Source: Candidatus Bathyarchaeota archaeon (lineage in GTDB: Archaea > Thermoproteota > Bathyarchaeia > Bathyarchaeales > UBA233). Taken from it: DNA of 5,332 bases. Every line of letters starts with the position of its first letter. The stretch's first letter is position 1. Below, piece by piece: positions 1 through 5,332 of this stretch. The stretch covers positions 1 through 5,332 of the forward strand of contig SOJA01000157.1 in the NCBI GenBank assembly GCA_004376975.1, read 5' to 3'. The position numbers and the translations under genes are program-made. The notes beneath the pieces were generated by a model. That model worked only from the letters and a program-made list of their open reading frames with translations. It made no database searches and had not been told where the DNA came from.

Positions 1-107
1 AATCCTTGACAACTTTTCCTCATCGAAATTGTGTTCTAAAAAGTTTTATTTGTTCGCTGCTCCAGAAGTATTCTGAAATAGTGATTGCAAGTATAAAGGG
101 AATTAAC

Positions 108-851
108 ATGCATTTATTTATGGAAAAGTTTAAGAAATCATCTTTTGTTTCATTAATCTCAGTTTTCGCAGCCTTTAACGTGATTTGTGATTCATTGATG
201 AGCTTGCCTTTGCCATTTTCGGGTGTTTGGTACAGTTGGGTTTTTATAGCTACGCCTATTAGCGGAATATTATTGGGTCCATACGCTGGTTTTCTCTCTA
301 GTTTCATTGGAGTAATGGTCGGTCATTCTATGGTTTTCCGAGGGTCTGAGGAATTTCTTTTTACGTTTGGTGCGCCGATTGGGGCGATGATTTCAGCTCT
401 TCTCTTCAGAGGTAGATGGAAAGAAGTTTTAGTTTACTATTTAATTTTGCTTGGAGCCTTTTTTGTTACGCCAGTTGCATGGCAGCTTCCGTTGTGGGGT
501 ATGTGGGATGTCTTTTTTGCCTTTGGCTGTCTTCTTACGGTTATTGTTGCGATGCAGAAATGGAAAAATATATGGAACACTAGAGCTAGTACCAATCTTC
601 TCTACATCCTTGCGTTAAGCGCCTTTATTGGACTAGAAGCTGACGTTTTGTTTCGCATATTCATTTTCGTACCTTGCCAAACTTACCAATCAATTTATGG
701 TTTCAACGTGTTGGATCTGCAATATATTTGGGGTATGGGCGCCATTGAAACGCCAATAAAAGCAGCATTGTCCACGCTAATAACTACTATCATGGGTCCA
801 CCAATAATCATGGCTGTCAGGAAAATGGGTTTGGTACTTTTTAAAGATTAG
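108..851 (+). CDS. ECF transporter S component-like integral membrane protein
   Basis: Very hydrophobic 247-residue protein with about six membrane segments (roughly residues 12-32, 43-60, 61-78, 86-100, 107-125, 133-150) and a further hydrophobic C-terminal part (162-237). The glycine-rich stretch GPYAGFLSSFIGVMVG (57-72), followed by FGAPIGAMISALLFRGRWK (87-105), is the pattern of S components of energy-coupling factor transporters, which bind a vitamin or other micronutrient in the membrane and hand it over with the shared EcfA/EcfT energising module. Length fits that family. No EcfA or EcfT gene is nearby, so it would depend on a module elsewhere; the substrate cannot be read. I chose ATG 108 because AAGGGA (96-101) lies six bases upstream and the hydrophobic part begins soon after. 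The frame is open back to the window edge (TTG at 6, GTG at 81), but those 34 residues are not membrane-like. The 3' end overlaps the convergent ATP-grasp gene by 11 bases. Confidence 0.72.
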   Translation: MHLFMEKFKKSSFVSLISVFAAFNVICDSLMSLPLPFSGVWYSWVFIATPISGILLGPYAGFLSSFIGVMVGHSMVFRGSEEFLFTFGAPIGAMISALLFRGRWKEVLVYYLILLGAFFVTPVAWQLPLWGMWDVFFAFGCLLTVIVAMQKWKNIWNTRASTNLLYILALSAFIGLEADVLFRIFIFVPCQTYQSIYGFNVLDLQYIWGMGAIETPIKAALSTLITTIMGPPIIMAVRKMGLVLFKD

Positions 852-2067
852 AAACAGGAGAAAGCATCTCATAGATTGCTTTAGCTATTTTTTTAGCCTT
901 TTGCAACGAATCATCTCGACTACTCTTTTCAGTCACGATGGAACATAGAGGCTCCCCCTTCTCAATCATGGTTCTTGGAAATGGAATATCTCTAACCTCT
1001 CTGAAAATTGTTAAATCAGGCACTATCACTCGTTTAGGAGCAAACAAAATCAATCGAGTGCTAAAGATAAAATTTTTCTTTTGCACCGTTGGGAGGGACC
1101 CATGTATACACGCGTTGATATGTGCTTTCACCAAATTTGTTTTAAGTACTCGTTCAACACACTCTAGAGTTCCTTGGAATCGAGGGTTTATCTCTATTAC
1201 ATACGGTACATTTTCCTCAGAAATTACTAAATCAATGCCGTTAGAGCCTATAAGACCGAAATGTAAAGCAATTTTCTTAGTAATATATTCACACTTTTCT
1301 GAAATTAGGTTGGCAGAATGAAACGGGACAATATTCCCACAGTATCCAAATGGCTCACTTTGAAATGTATAAGGCACTCCTATCAACTGTTCGTTTATCG
1401 TCAAAATCTTAACAACGTTATGAGAAGCAAGAAAAGATATGCTGGCATGGGCTCCAATAACATGTTTTTGAATCAAAATGTTATCGTCAAACACTAAAAC
1501 TTCTTGAAATTCTCGTTTCAGTTCTTGCGGGCTCTTGGCAATTCTAATGCCCATTCCTCCGAAACCTCTTGAAGGTTTTATCACTACCGGATATTCAATT
1601 TCTGCAGCTATCTTTTTTGCCTCTTTAACATCTGTGACCTTTGCTGTTTCAGGATGCGGAATTCCTAAACGTTTAAGTTCTTCAAAAAATTTCGGTTTTT
1701 CACGGACATTTTTAATAGTTTGAGGTGAGTTTCCCAAAATTGGAACTAAATCGTTTAATTCGCAGAGAATGTCAAAGTAATCATCTAATCCTGAGGAAAG
1801 CAAAATGGCATCTATCTCGTTTTCTTGCAGTAAAGACTTTGTCAATCGGAGGAAAGCTTCAGGCTTGAAGTTTAATTCGAAATGTCCGCAACTTTTTGCA
1901 GGTTTTTGTTGTATTACGGATTTATATTTGATGCATATACGTTGTAAATCGAGGTCGCCAAAATAATCTGCTGCATAAACCTGGTAGCCTGCTCTTTTCG
2001 CCGAGCTAGCTAGGGAAACTAGGTCAATTCCCATTGCTAAAAGACTACGAACCTCTGAGTTAAACAT
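841..2067 (-). CDS. ATP-grasp superfamily ligase (COG2232-like)
   Basis: 408-residue protein with the complete three-part ATP-grasp layout. The N-terminal pre-ATP-grasp domain (1-115) contains SAKRAGYQVYAADYFGDLDL (22-41), which I associate with the predicted archaeal ATP-dependent carboligases of COG2232. The ATP-binding part has YPVVIKPSRGFGGMGIRIA (159-177), with a lysine and glycine-rich loop for nucleotide phosphates, and ILIQKHVIGAHASISFLA (197-214). The metal site is GIDLVISEENVPYVIEINPR (277-296), in which E292 and N294 are the usual magnesium ligands. A C-terminal domain (330-408) contains DIPFPRTMIEKGEPLCSIV (360-378). Such enzymes join a carboxylate to an amine or thiol through an acyl phosphate; the substrate here is unknown. 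It is probably cytoplasmic, with no signal or membrane segment. ATG 2067 is preceded five bases upstream by GGAAGG. The YkgJ-type gene lies 89 bases upstream on the same strand, so co-transcription is possible, though a TATA-like element in the gap could serve this gene alone. Confidence 0.85.
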   Translation of the reverse strand: MFNSEVRSLLAMGIDLVSLASSAKRAGYQVYAADYFGDLDLQRICIKYKSVIQQKPAKSCGHFELNFKPEAFLRLTKSLLQENEIDAILLSSGLDDYFDILCELNDLVPILGNSPQTIKNVREKPKFFEELKRLGIPHPETAKVTDVKEAKKIAAEIEYPVVIKPSRGFGGMGIRIAKSPQELKREFQEVLVFDDNILIQKHVIGAHASISFLASHNVVKILTINEQLIGVPYTFQSEPFGYCGNIVPFHSANLISEKCEYITKKIALHFGLIGSNGIDLVISEENVPYVIEINPRFQGTLECVERVLKTNLVKAHINACIHGSLPTVQKKNFIFSTRLILFAPKRVIVPDLTIFREVRDIPFPRTMIEKGEPLCSIVTEKSSRDDSLQKAKKIAKAIYEMLSPVSNL

Positions 2068-2070
2068 AGT

Positions 2071-2110
2071 TACCTTCCTTACGAATTAACAGTTTCTTTA
2101 ATAAATAAAT
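2071..2110 (-). promoter_or_regulatory. Putative promoter and ribosome site of the ATP-grasp gene
   Basis: Read on the minus strand, ATTTATTTATTAAAG (2096-2110) is an AT-rich TATA-like element. A start of transcription about 25 bases on would fall near 2075-2080, just before GGAAGGTA (2071-2078), a Shine-Dalgarno-like run placed before the ATG at 2067. The geometry fits an archaeal promoter with a very short leader, but AT-rich gaps often give such matches. The rest of the 89-base gap down to 2156 shows no clear terminator hairpin. Confidence 0.35.
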
Positions 2111-2156
2111 GAAAGCTATGTATCACCGAAAACATTGTAAAGTCTATACTTCTGAC

Positions 2157-2789
2157 CTAGCAAAAACTGCAGTGAAGCTTATTTTTGTGCTTTTTCTCAT
2201 AAGGAACTGTTTGTTCTATGAACCCTTTTTTAGTTTTTTCGCTGTTCAGGTTGAATATCGCTTCAGCTATATGGTTTATGATAAAACGCTTATCGACAAG
2301 CTCTCCATCTGCGTTGTTTAGACCTCGGCAGCATGAAATAATTTTTATGATAATAAAGTTGGGCGAAGGCGTCTCAACTTCAAAAGGGTAAAGTCTGCAC
2401 AAAATCGGTCTTACGTCATAGATTGCACATTCATAAGAACGCTTTTCATGGTTGAACTTGAGAAAAATGCATGAGCCATCTTTCTTATTTCTCAGACAGC
2501 CGTACGGAGTAACCACGCTTTCATATCTCCCACTTTGCACAGGTCCAAGAAAACTTTCTGTCTTGTAGCCCGCCTGTTTTATTCGCTCGATGTCTCTCTT
2601 GGTAAGGTTTGGTCCACCTAACTTACAGCAAAAAGTGGCGCATCGCTTACATTTGAATCGAAGATTTTTTTGGTAGACCGTTATACTCGTAATCTGCCTA
2701 GTTTCTGGGTTTAGAATGATTCTGGCAACGTTTTCGCCTAACTTCAAGCATGAACATCCTACGGTCGCACTTTGACTATTAGTGTTCAA
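2157..2789 (-). CDS. YkgJ-family cysteine-cluster (zinc/iron-binding) protein
   Basis: 210-residue protein carrying the YkgJ/CxxCxxCC-type metal-binding pattern: C47xxC50xxxC54C55 followed by LGGPNLTKRDIERI (57-70), then C107, C121 and C131 in the second half, where CAIYDVRPILCRLYPF (121-136) is the typical closing motif, and a C153-C154 pair. The family is thought to chelate zinc or iron; its biochemical role is mostly unsettled. This copy has 14 cysteines, including a CSC at 12-14 and a C-terminal HCSFC (206-210) outside the usual core. No ATG occurs anywhere in the frame; the start given is TTG 2789, the only common initiator between the upstream in-frame TGA (2805-2807) and the TTG at residue 15. 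No Shine-Dalgarno is visible. It is divergent from AMP phosphorylase and upstream of the ATP-grasp gene on the same strand. The family is a confident call; the first about 30 residues are not. Confidence 0.82.
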   Translation of the reverse strand: MNTNSQSATVGCSCLKLGENVARIILNPETRQITSITVYQKNLRFKCKRCATFCCKLGGPNLTKRDIERIKQAGYKTESFLGPVQSGRYESVVTPYGCLRNKKDGSCIFLKFNHEKRSYECAIYDVRPILCRLYPFEVETPSPNFIIIKIISCCRGLNNADGELVDKRFIINHIAEAIFNLNSEKTKKGFIEQTVPYEKKHKNKLHCSFC

Positions 2790-2920
2790 GTTAATTTTTA
2801 AGCTTCATCGTGGTTGGTTTGATCTTTCTATTTTTCTCAGTTTACTGAAACATACGAAGTTTCTGAAAACTTTTTTTCCATAACTTTTTTAAGAACGAAA
2901 CATCGAGATATGAACCCGTT
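2790..2920. promoter_or_regulatory. Divergent promoter region between YkgJ-type and AMP phosphorylase genes
   Basis: 131 AT-rich bases that must hold both outward promoters. On the plus strand, CTTTTTTAAG (2884-2893) is TATA-like and predicts transcription starting near 2910-2918, just before or at the start of the phosphorylase frame. On the minus strand, GAAAAATAGAAAG (about 2824-2836 read in reverse) predicts a start near 2805-2810. Both transcripts would be leaderless or nearly so, agreeing with the lack of a Shine-Dalgarno before either TTG. A pair of similar 13-base words lies between the two elements (see the repeat entry). The box assignments are inferred from position and base composition only. 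Confidence 0.4.
2839..2870. repeat. Imperfect 13-base direct repeat, possible operator
   Basis: AGTTTACTGAAAC (2839-2851) and AGTTTCTGAAAAC (2858-2870) share AGTTT and CTGAAA, shifted by one base, with a period of 19 bases. Each copy also has local dyad symmetry: TCAG-N4-CTGA at 2837-2848 and GAAAC-N7-GTTTC at 2847-2863. Their place between the two divergent TATA-like elements is where a transcription factor could act on both genes. The repeats are seen directly; regulatory function is inferred. Confidence 0.35.
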
Positions 2921-4483
2921 TTGACGTTTCAGGAGATTCAAACGCTGATTAAACTCAAAACAAGACTAATCAGTATTCCAGTGGGTAAACGCTTAGTTCT
3001 GTTGCATGAAGAAGACGCGAAAAGAAGCGGCATACTCTCTCACAACCGAGTGAAAATCAATTACAGAAAACAAACTGCCACGGCGTTCACGGAGACTACA
3101 ACCACATACCTTCAACTAGGCGAGATCGGCATCACTAAAGAACTGCAAAAGGAACTCAAGATCAAGGACGGTAGCCTCGTCTCTGTGTCATCCGCAACGA
3201 TACCTGAATCCATCAAACACATTCACAAAAAGATGAGAGGCCAGACCCTAACAAAGGGTGAAATCTACAACATAATCAACGACGTCGCCAACCATAGACT
3301 AAGTGAAATAGAAATCACCGAGTTTCTCATGGCAGAAGAGTTTCACGGCTTAAACATGGATGAAATCGAATACCTAACAAGAGCCATGGTGGACACAGGA
3401 ACCACCATTGACTTCGGTCGTCCATGCTACGACAAACACAGCGTGGGCGGAGTGCCTGGCAACAAAGTAACCCTTCTGATAGTTCCAATAGTGGCAGCTG
3501 CAGGCTTGCTGATCCCAAAGACCAGTAGCCGCGCGGTCACTAGTTCTTCGGGCACAGTTGATACCATGGAAGTGCTTGCCGATGTAGAGTTTACTGCGAG
3601 TGAACTAGAAGAGATAGCGTTGAAGGTAGGAGGTGCTATTGCTTGGGGCGGCAAATTGGGTATCGCTCCAGCAGACGACATCCTAATTCGAGTTGAGTAT
3701 CCCCTCAGCATTGACCCCACAGGGCAGATGCTCGCCAGCATCATGGCTAAGAAACTTTCAGTTGGAGCTGACTACGTGGTAATCGACATTCCGGTGGGGC
3801 AAGGGGCAAAGGTTGAAAAGATAGAGGACGCTCGAAAGCTTGCTCAAAGTTTTGTGGAACTGGGTAACCGCTTCAATGTGCAAGTTCAATGTGGAATAAC
3901 ATATGGTGGACAACCAGTAGGACATACAGTGGGCCCAGCTTTGGAGGCTCGTGAGGCTCTCTTAGCATTACAAGGAAAAGGACCAGCAAGCTTAATTGAA
4001 AAATCAACCGCGTTGGCCGGCATGCTCCTTGAAATGGGAGGCGTTGTGTCACCGAATGAAGGAAAAGAGATGGCTAAAGAGATTCTTTTTTCAGGTAAGG
4101 CGCTAAAGAAAATGAAGGAAATCATCAAAATACAAGGAGGCGACCCCAAAATCGACCCTGAAAAAATTCCAATCGGAGAGCATAGCATCGCTTTGAGAGC
4201 CACCTGTGATGGTTTCGTAACGAACGTAGATAACGCGGCAATAACCGCTATCACCCGTGCTTCGGGTGCTCCAATCGAAAAGGGAGCTGGTGTTGTCTTA
4301 CGTTGGAAGAGAGGATATAAAGTGAAAAAAGGTGATGTACTGCTTGAAATTTATGCTGAACAAGAATCTAAGCTTGCTGAAGCGTACAACGTGGCGTTAA
4401 GGACAAAACCGGTTACCGTCGAAGGAATGTTGTTGTATAGGATTCCAGAACAGTTTAGAAAAGTGGTGTATAATCAGAAGTAG
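2921..4483 (+). CDS. deoA: AMP phosphorylase (archaeal DeoA-like)
   Basis: 520-residue cytoplasmic enzyme expected to convert AMP (also CMP or UMP in studied archaeal enzymes) and phosphate into the free base and ribose 1,5-bisphosphate, the first step of the archaeal nucleotide degradation route leading to type III RuBisCO. An N-terminal beta-rich domain of about 95 residues, absent from bacterial thymidine phosphorylases, marks the archaeal AMP type. The phosphorylase core follows: helical part about 98-165; phosphate-binding KHSVGGVPGNK (172-182); KTSSRAVTSSSGTVDTMEV (200-218); LGIAPADDILIRVEYPLSIDP (246-266, D252-D253); and the C-terminal alpha/beta domain from about 425. All core motifs look intact. 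Length is near the roughly 500 usual for the family. The TTG at 2921 is a weak start: GGAG sits inside the frame at 2932-2935, before CTG 2945 and ATT 2948, so the mature protein may begin at residue 9 or 10. Base composition is visibly more GC-rich than in the flanking genes. Confidence 0.95.
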   Translation: MTFQEIQTLIKLKTRLISIPVGKRLVLLHEEDAKRSGILSHNRVKINYRKQTATAFTETTTTYLQLGEIGITKELQKELKIKDGSLVSVSSATIPESIKHIHKKMRGQTLTKGEIYNIINDVANHRLSEIEITEFLMAEEFHGLNMDEIEYLTRAMVDTGTTIDFGRPCYDKHSVGGVPGNKVTLLIVPIVAAAGLLIPKTSSRAVTSSSGTVDTMEVLADVEFTASELEEIALKVGGAIAWGGKLGIAPADDILIRVEYPLSIDPTGQMLASIMAKKLSVGADYVVIDIPVGQGAKVEKIEDARKLAQSFVELGNRFNVQVQCGITYGGQPVGHTVGPALEAREALLALQGKGPASLIEKSTALAGMLLEMGGVVSPNEGKEMAKEILFSGKALKKMKEIIKIQGGDPKIDPEKIPIGEHSIALRATCDGFVTNVDNAAITAITRASGAPIEKGAGVVLRWKRGYKVKKGDVLLEIYAEQESKLAEAYNVALRTKPVTVEGMLLYRIPEQFRKVVYNQK

Positions 4484-4494
4484 AAGCGTATATG

Positions 4495-4932
4495 TCAAGA
4501 TGTTTCTTTGATGAGCTTATCTGCTTCTTTGATCCAACTACGAGCTACTTTTTGTGAGACCCCGGTCTTTGCTGATAACCCTTTGGCTGAGGTCTTAGCC
4601 AAATTTTCAACCGTACCAATCTTCAATCTCTGCAATTGTTCTGCCCTTTTAGGTCCGATTCCTTTTACCATTGTAAGTTTGAGGGGTGATTCGACGATTG
4701 GCGGAGGAGTTGGTGTAGTTGTAGGTATAGGTTGGGACGTTAATGGAGTTGGTACGGCTTCACCCGGTCTCATCATATAGCCCAGTCCAACGAAGGTTAA
4801 ACCCAAAATCACTAAGACTGATGGTATGATTACCTCCATTTCTGAAGGGACCAGATCGCTTTGAATAAAGAAAAAAGCTGATAAGATGAGGCATACAAGT
4901 GCGAAACCGTATAAAACGTAATCTGACCTCAT
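4495..4932 (-). CDS. Small membrane protein with C-terminal helix-hairpin-helix domain
   Basis: 145-residue protein in three parts. Two membrane helices (about 5-23 and 34-54) are joined by a short loop. A flexible proline/threonine-rich linker (57-83, with TTTPTPPP at 71-78) leads to a domain (85-143) with the helix-hairpin-helix signature KGIGPKRAEQL (90-100), followed by LKIGTVENLAKTSAKGL and a second hairpin-like unit GVSQKVARSWIKEAD (124-138). Such domains usually bind DNA backbone without sequence preference, or mediate protein contacts. The layout suggests a DNA- or protein-binding head held at the cell membrane; which side it faces cannot be proved, although the lysine-rich tail suggests the cytoplasm. 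ATG 4932 is well supported, with GAGG at 4940-4943 seven bases upstream and a TATA-like element beyond. It converges on AMP phosphorylase with 11 bases between the stops and is divergent from the CYTH gene. I know no specific function. Confidence 0.8.
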   Translation of the reverse strand: MRSDYVLYGFALVCLILSAFFFIQSDLVPSEMEVIIPSVLVILGLTFVGLGYMMRPGEAVPTPLTSQPIPTTTPTPPPIVESPLKLTMVKGIGPKRAEQLQRLKIGTVENLAKTSAKGLSAKTGVSQKVARSWIKEADKLIKETS

Positions 4933-4939
4933 GTATTTT

Positions 4940-4979
4940 CCTCTTGTAACCCCCCTTCATTGAAAGGAGTTTAAATAAC
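4940..4979 (-). promoter_or_regulatory. Promoter and ribosome site of the membrane HhH gene
   Basis: On the minus strand GTTATTTAAACT (4968-4979) is a good archaeal TATA-like box. A transcription start about 27 bases on falls near 4947, leaving a leader of about 15 bases that contains GAGG (4940-4943) seven bases before the ATG. Spacing of all three elements is consistent. On the plus strand the same element reads TTTAAATA (4970-4977) after purine-rich GAAAGGAG (4962-4969), which resembles a BRE plus TATA box facing the CYTH gene, so the site may work both ways. Confidence 0.5.
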
Positions 4980-4994
4980 TTTTCTAAGTCCTTG

Positions 4995-5036
4995 ATGACT
5001 GGCGACTTATCTGTTAATTCTATCAGCATACGATAA
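4995..5036 (+). other. Possible short leader ORF upstream of the CYTH gene
   Basis: ATG 4995 opens 13 codons (MTGDLSVNSISIR) ending at TAA 5034-5036. It lies about 20 bases after the plus-strand TTTAAATA, near where a leaderless transcript would begin. There is no homology I recognise and so short a frame is easily due to chance; it is noted because the 5' leader of the CYTH gene is otherwise unexplained. Confidence 0.12.
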
Positions 5037-5122
5037 GGTAAATAAGATAAACAATTGAAACTCTGTTCAAGAGTGTTGAAGAAAAGTTGACTGCTCAAAT
5101 GCTGTGCAAAGTTGAACGTAAA

Positions 5123-5332
5123 ATGGTTGAGTTAAAGGCAAGAGTCAACGCTCTTGATACGATTAGAAGAAAAGTAATAGATTTAAGGGCTCATCACATC
5201 GGAACGTTCAAGCAGATTGACGTTTACTTTAAGGTTCCGAAGGGAAGATTAAAGCTTCGAGAAGTAGAAGGCAAAAACACGGCAGAACTAGTTTATTATG
5301 AAAGAGAAAATGTTGCCAAGCCAAAAAGAAGC
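5123..5332 (+). CDS. CYTH-domain protein, class IV adenylate cyclase / triphosphatase family (partial)
   Basis: The first 70 residues of a protein cut by the window end; the family is usually about 170-200 residues. The start VELKARVNALDTIRRKV, then HIGTFKQIDVYFKVPKGRLKLRE (25-47) and AELVYYER (54-61), is the typical opening half of CyaB/thiamine-triphosphatase (CYTH) proteins, which form a beta tunnel that binds triphosphate compounds through charged residues (K5, R7, K43, R46, E47, R61 are visible candidates). Archaeal members are often labelled class IV adenylate cyclase, but true activity may be triphosphatase. The hallmark ExExK motif is incomplete: E3 and K5 are there, but the first Glu position is occupied by Met1. 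ATG 5123 is chosen because homologues begin right at this strand; ATG 5099 is in frame and would add eight residues (MLCKVERK). Neither has a clear ribosome site, and the frame is open back to 5051. Confidence 0.8.
   Translation, partial: MVELKARVNALDTIRRKVIDLRAHHIGTFKQIDVYFKVPKGRLKLREVEGKNTAELVYYERENVAKPKRS

Noticed and set aside
20..307. Minus-strand 95-codon frame opposite the membrane protein gene
   Set aside because: It lies inside the clear membrane-protein frame, has no recognisable domain and is best seen as an antisense shadow.
888..894. T7 tract as a terminator of the membrane protein gene
   Set aside because: Archaeal termination at T-rich tracts is known, but a lone T7 inside a coding region is too weak to list as a feature; kept only as a note under the overlap finding.
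938..1723. Plus-strand frames at 938-1321 and 1535-1723
   Set aside because: Both are antisense to conserved ATP-grasp motifs and show no protein-like pattern of their own.
2109..2321. Plus-strand 70-codon frame
   Set aside because: It is mostly antisense to the 3' end of the YkgJ-type gene, with no ribosome site or recognisable product.
3327..4254. Minus-strand frames within the AMP phosphorylase gene
   Set aside because: All are opposite strongly conserved phosphorylase motifs; low-complexity Ser/Ala/Pro content is typical of shadow translation.
4508..4780. Plus-strand 90-codon frame opposite the HhH gene
   Set aside because: The minus-strand reading has membrane helices, linker, HhH motif, ribosome site and promoter; the plus-strand reading has none.
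4760..5098. Minus-strand 112-codon frame spanning the second divergent gap
   Set aside because: It overlaps the well-supported HhH start in another frame and its promoter, and resembles no family.
1..5332. CRISPR array, tRNA, rRNA, insertion sequence or phage module
   Set aside because: No regularly spaced repeats, cloverleaf-like segments, transposase motifs or terminal inverted repeats were seen on either strand by eye.

Overview
The window looks like chromosomal DNA from an AT-rich, uncultivated archaeon, most plausibly of the TACK side (Bathyarchaeia-like). The grounds are an archaeal-type AMP phosphorylase, TATA-box-like promoters instead of -35/-10 boxes, short leaders with weak GGAG-type ribosome sites, TTG starts, and a membrane protein with a C-terminal helix-hairpin-helix domain of a kind common in archaeal genomes. 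The lineage is inferred and no ribosomal gene is present to fix it.

Layout, left to right: (1) a plus-strand multi-pass membrane protein resembling the substrate-binding S component of an ECF vitamin transporter (108-851). (2) A minus-strand ATP-grasp ligase (841-2067), which overlaps the end of the first gene tail to tail by 11 bases. (3) A minus-strand YkgJ-type cysteine-cluster protein (2157-2789), upstream of the ligase in the same direction. (4) A 131-base divergent promoter region with a 13-base imperfect direct repeat. (5) A plus-strand AMP phosphorylase (2921-4483). (6) A minus-strand small membrane protein with a C-terminal helix-hairpin-helix domain (4495-4932), whose stop lies 11 bases from that of AMP phosphorylase. 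(7) A second divergent region with a strong TATA-like element. (8) The first 70 codons of a plus-strand CYTH-domain protein (class IV adenylate cyclase / triphosphatase family), cut by the window end.

AMP phosphorylase is the anchor. In archaea it opens the nucleoside-monophosphate degradation route that feeds ribose 1,5-bisphosphate to an isomerase and type III RuBisCO; neither partner is in this window. The other genes do not form an obvious pathway with it. The ligase, the Cys-cluster protein and the S component may form a small cofactor or metal-related neighbourhood, but this rests on position only.

No rRNA, tRNA, CRISPR array, insertion sequence or phage gene is visible, and no clearly new system. 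The points most worth checking are the unusual starts of the two genes around 2790-2920, the repeat between them, the missing first glutamate in the CYTH motif, and the membrane-tethered helix-hairpin-helix protein.
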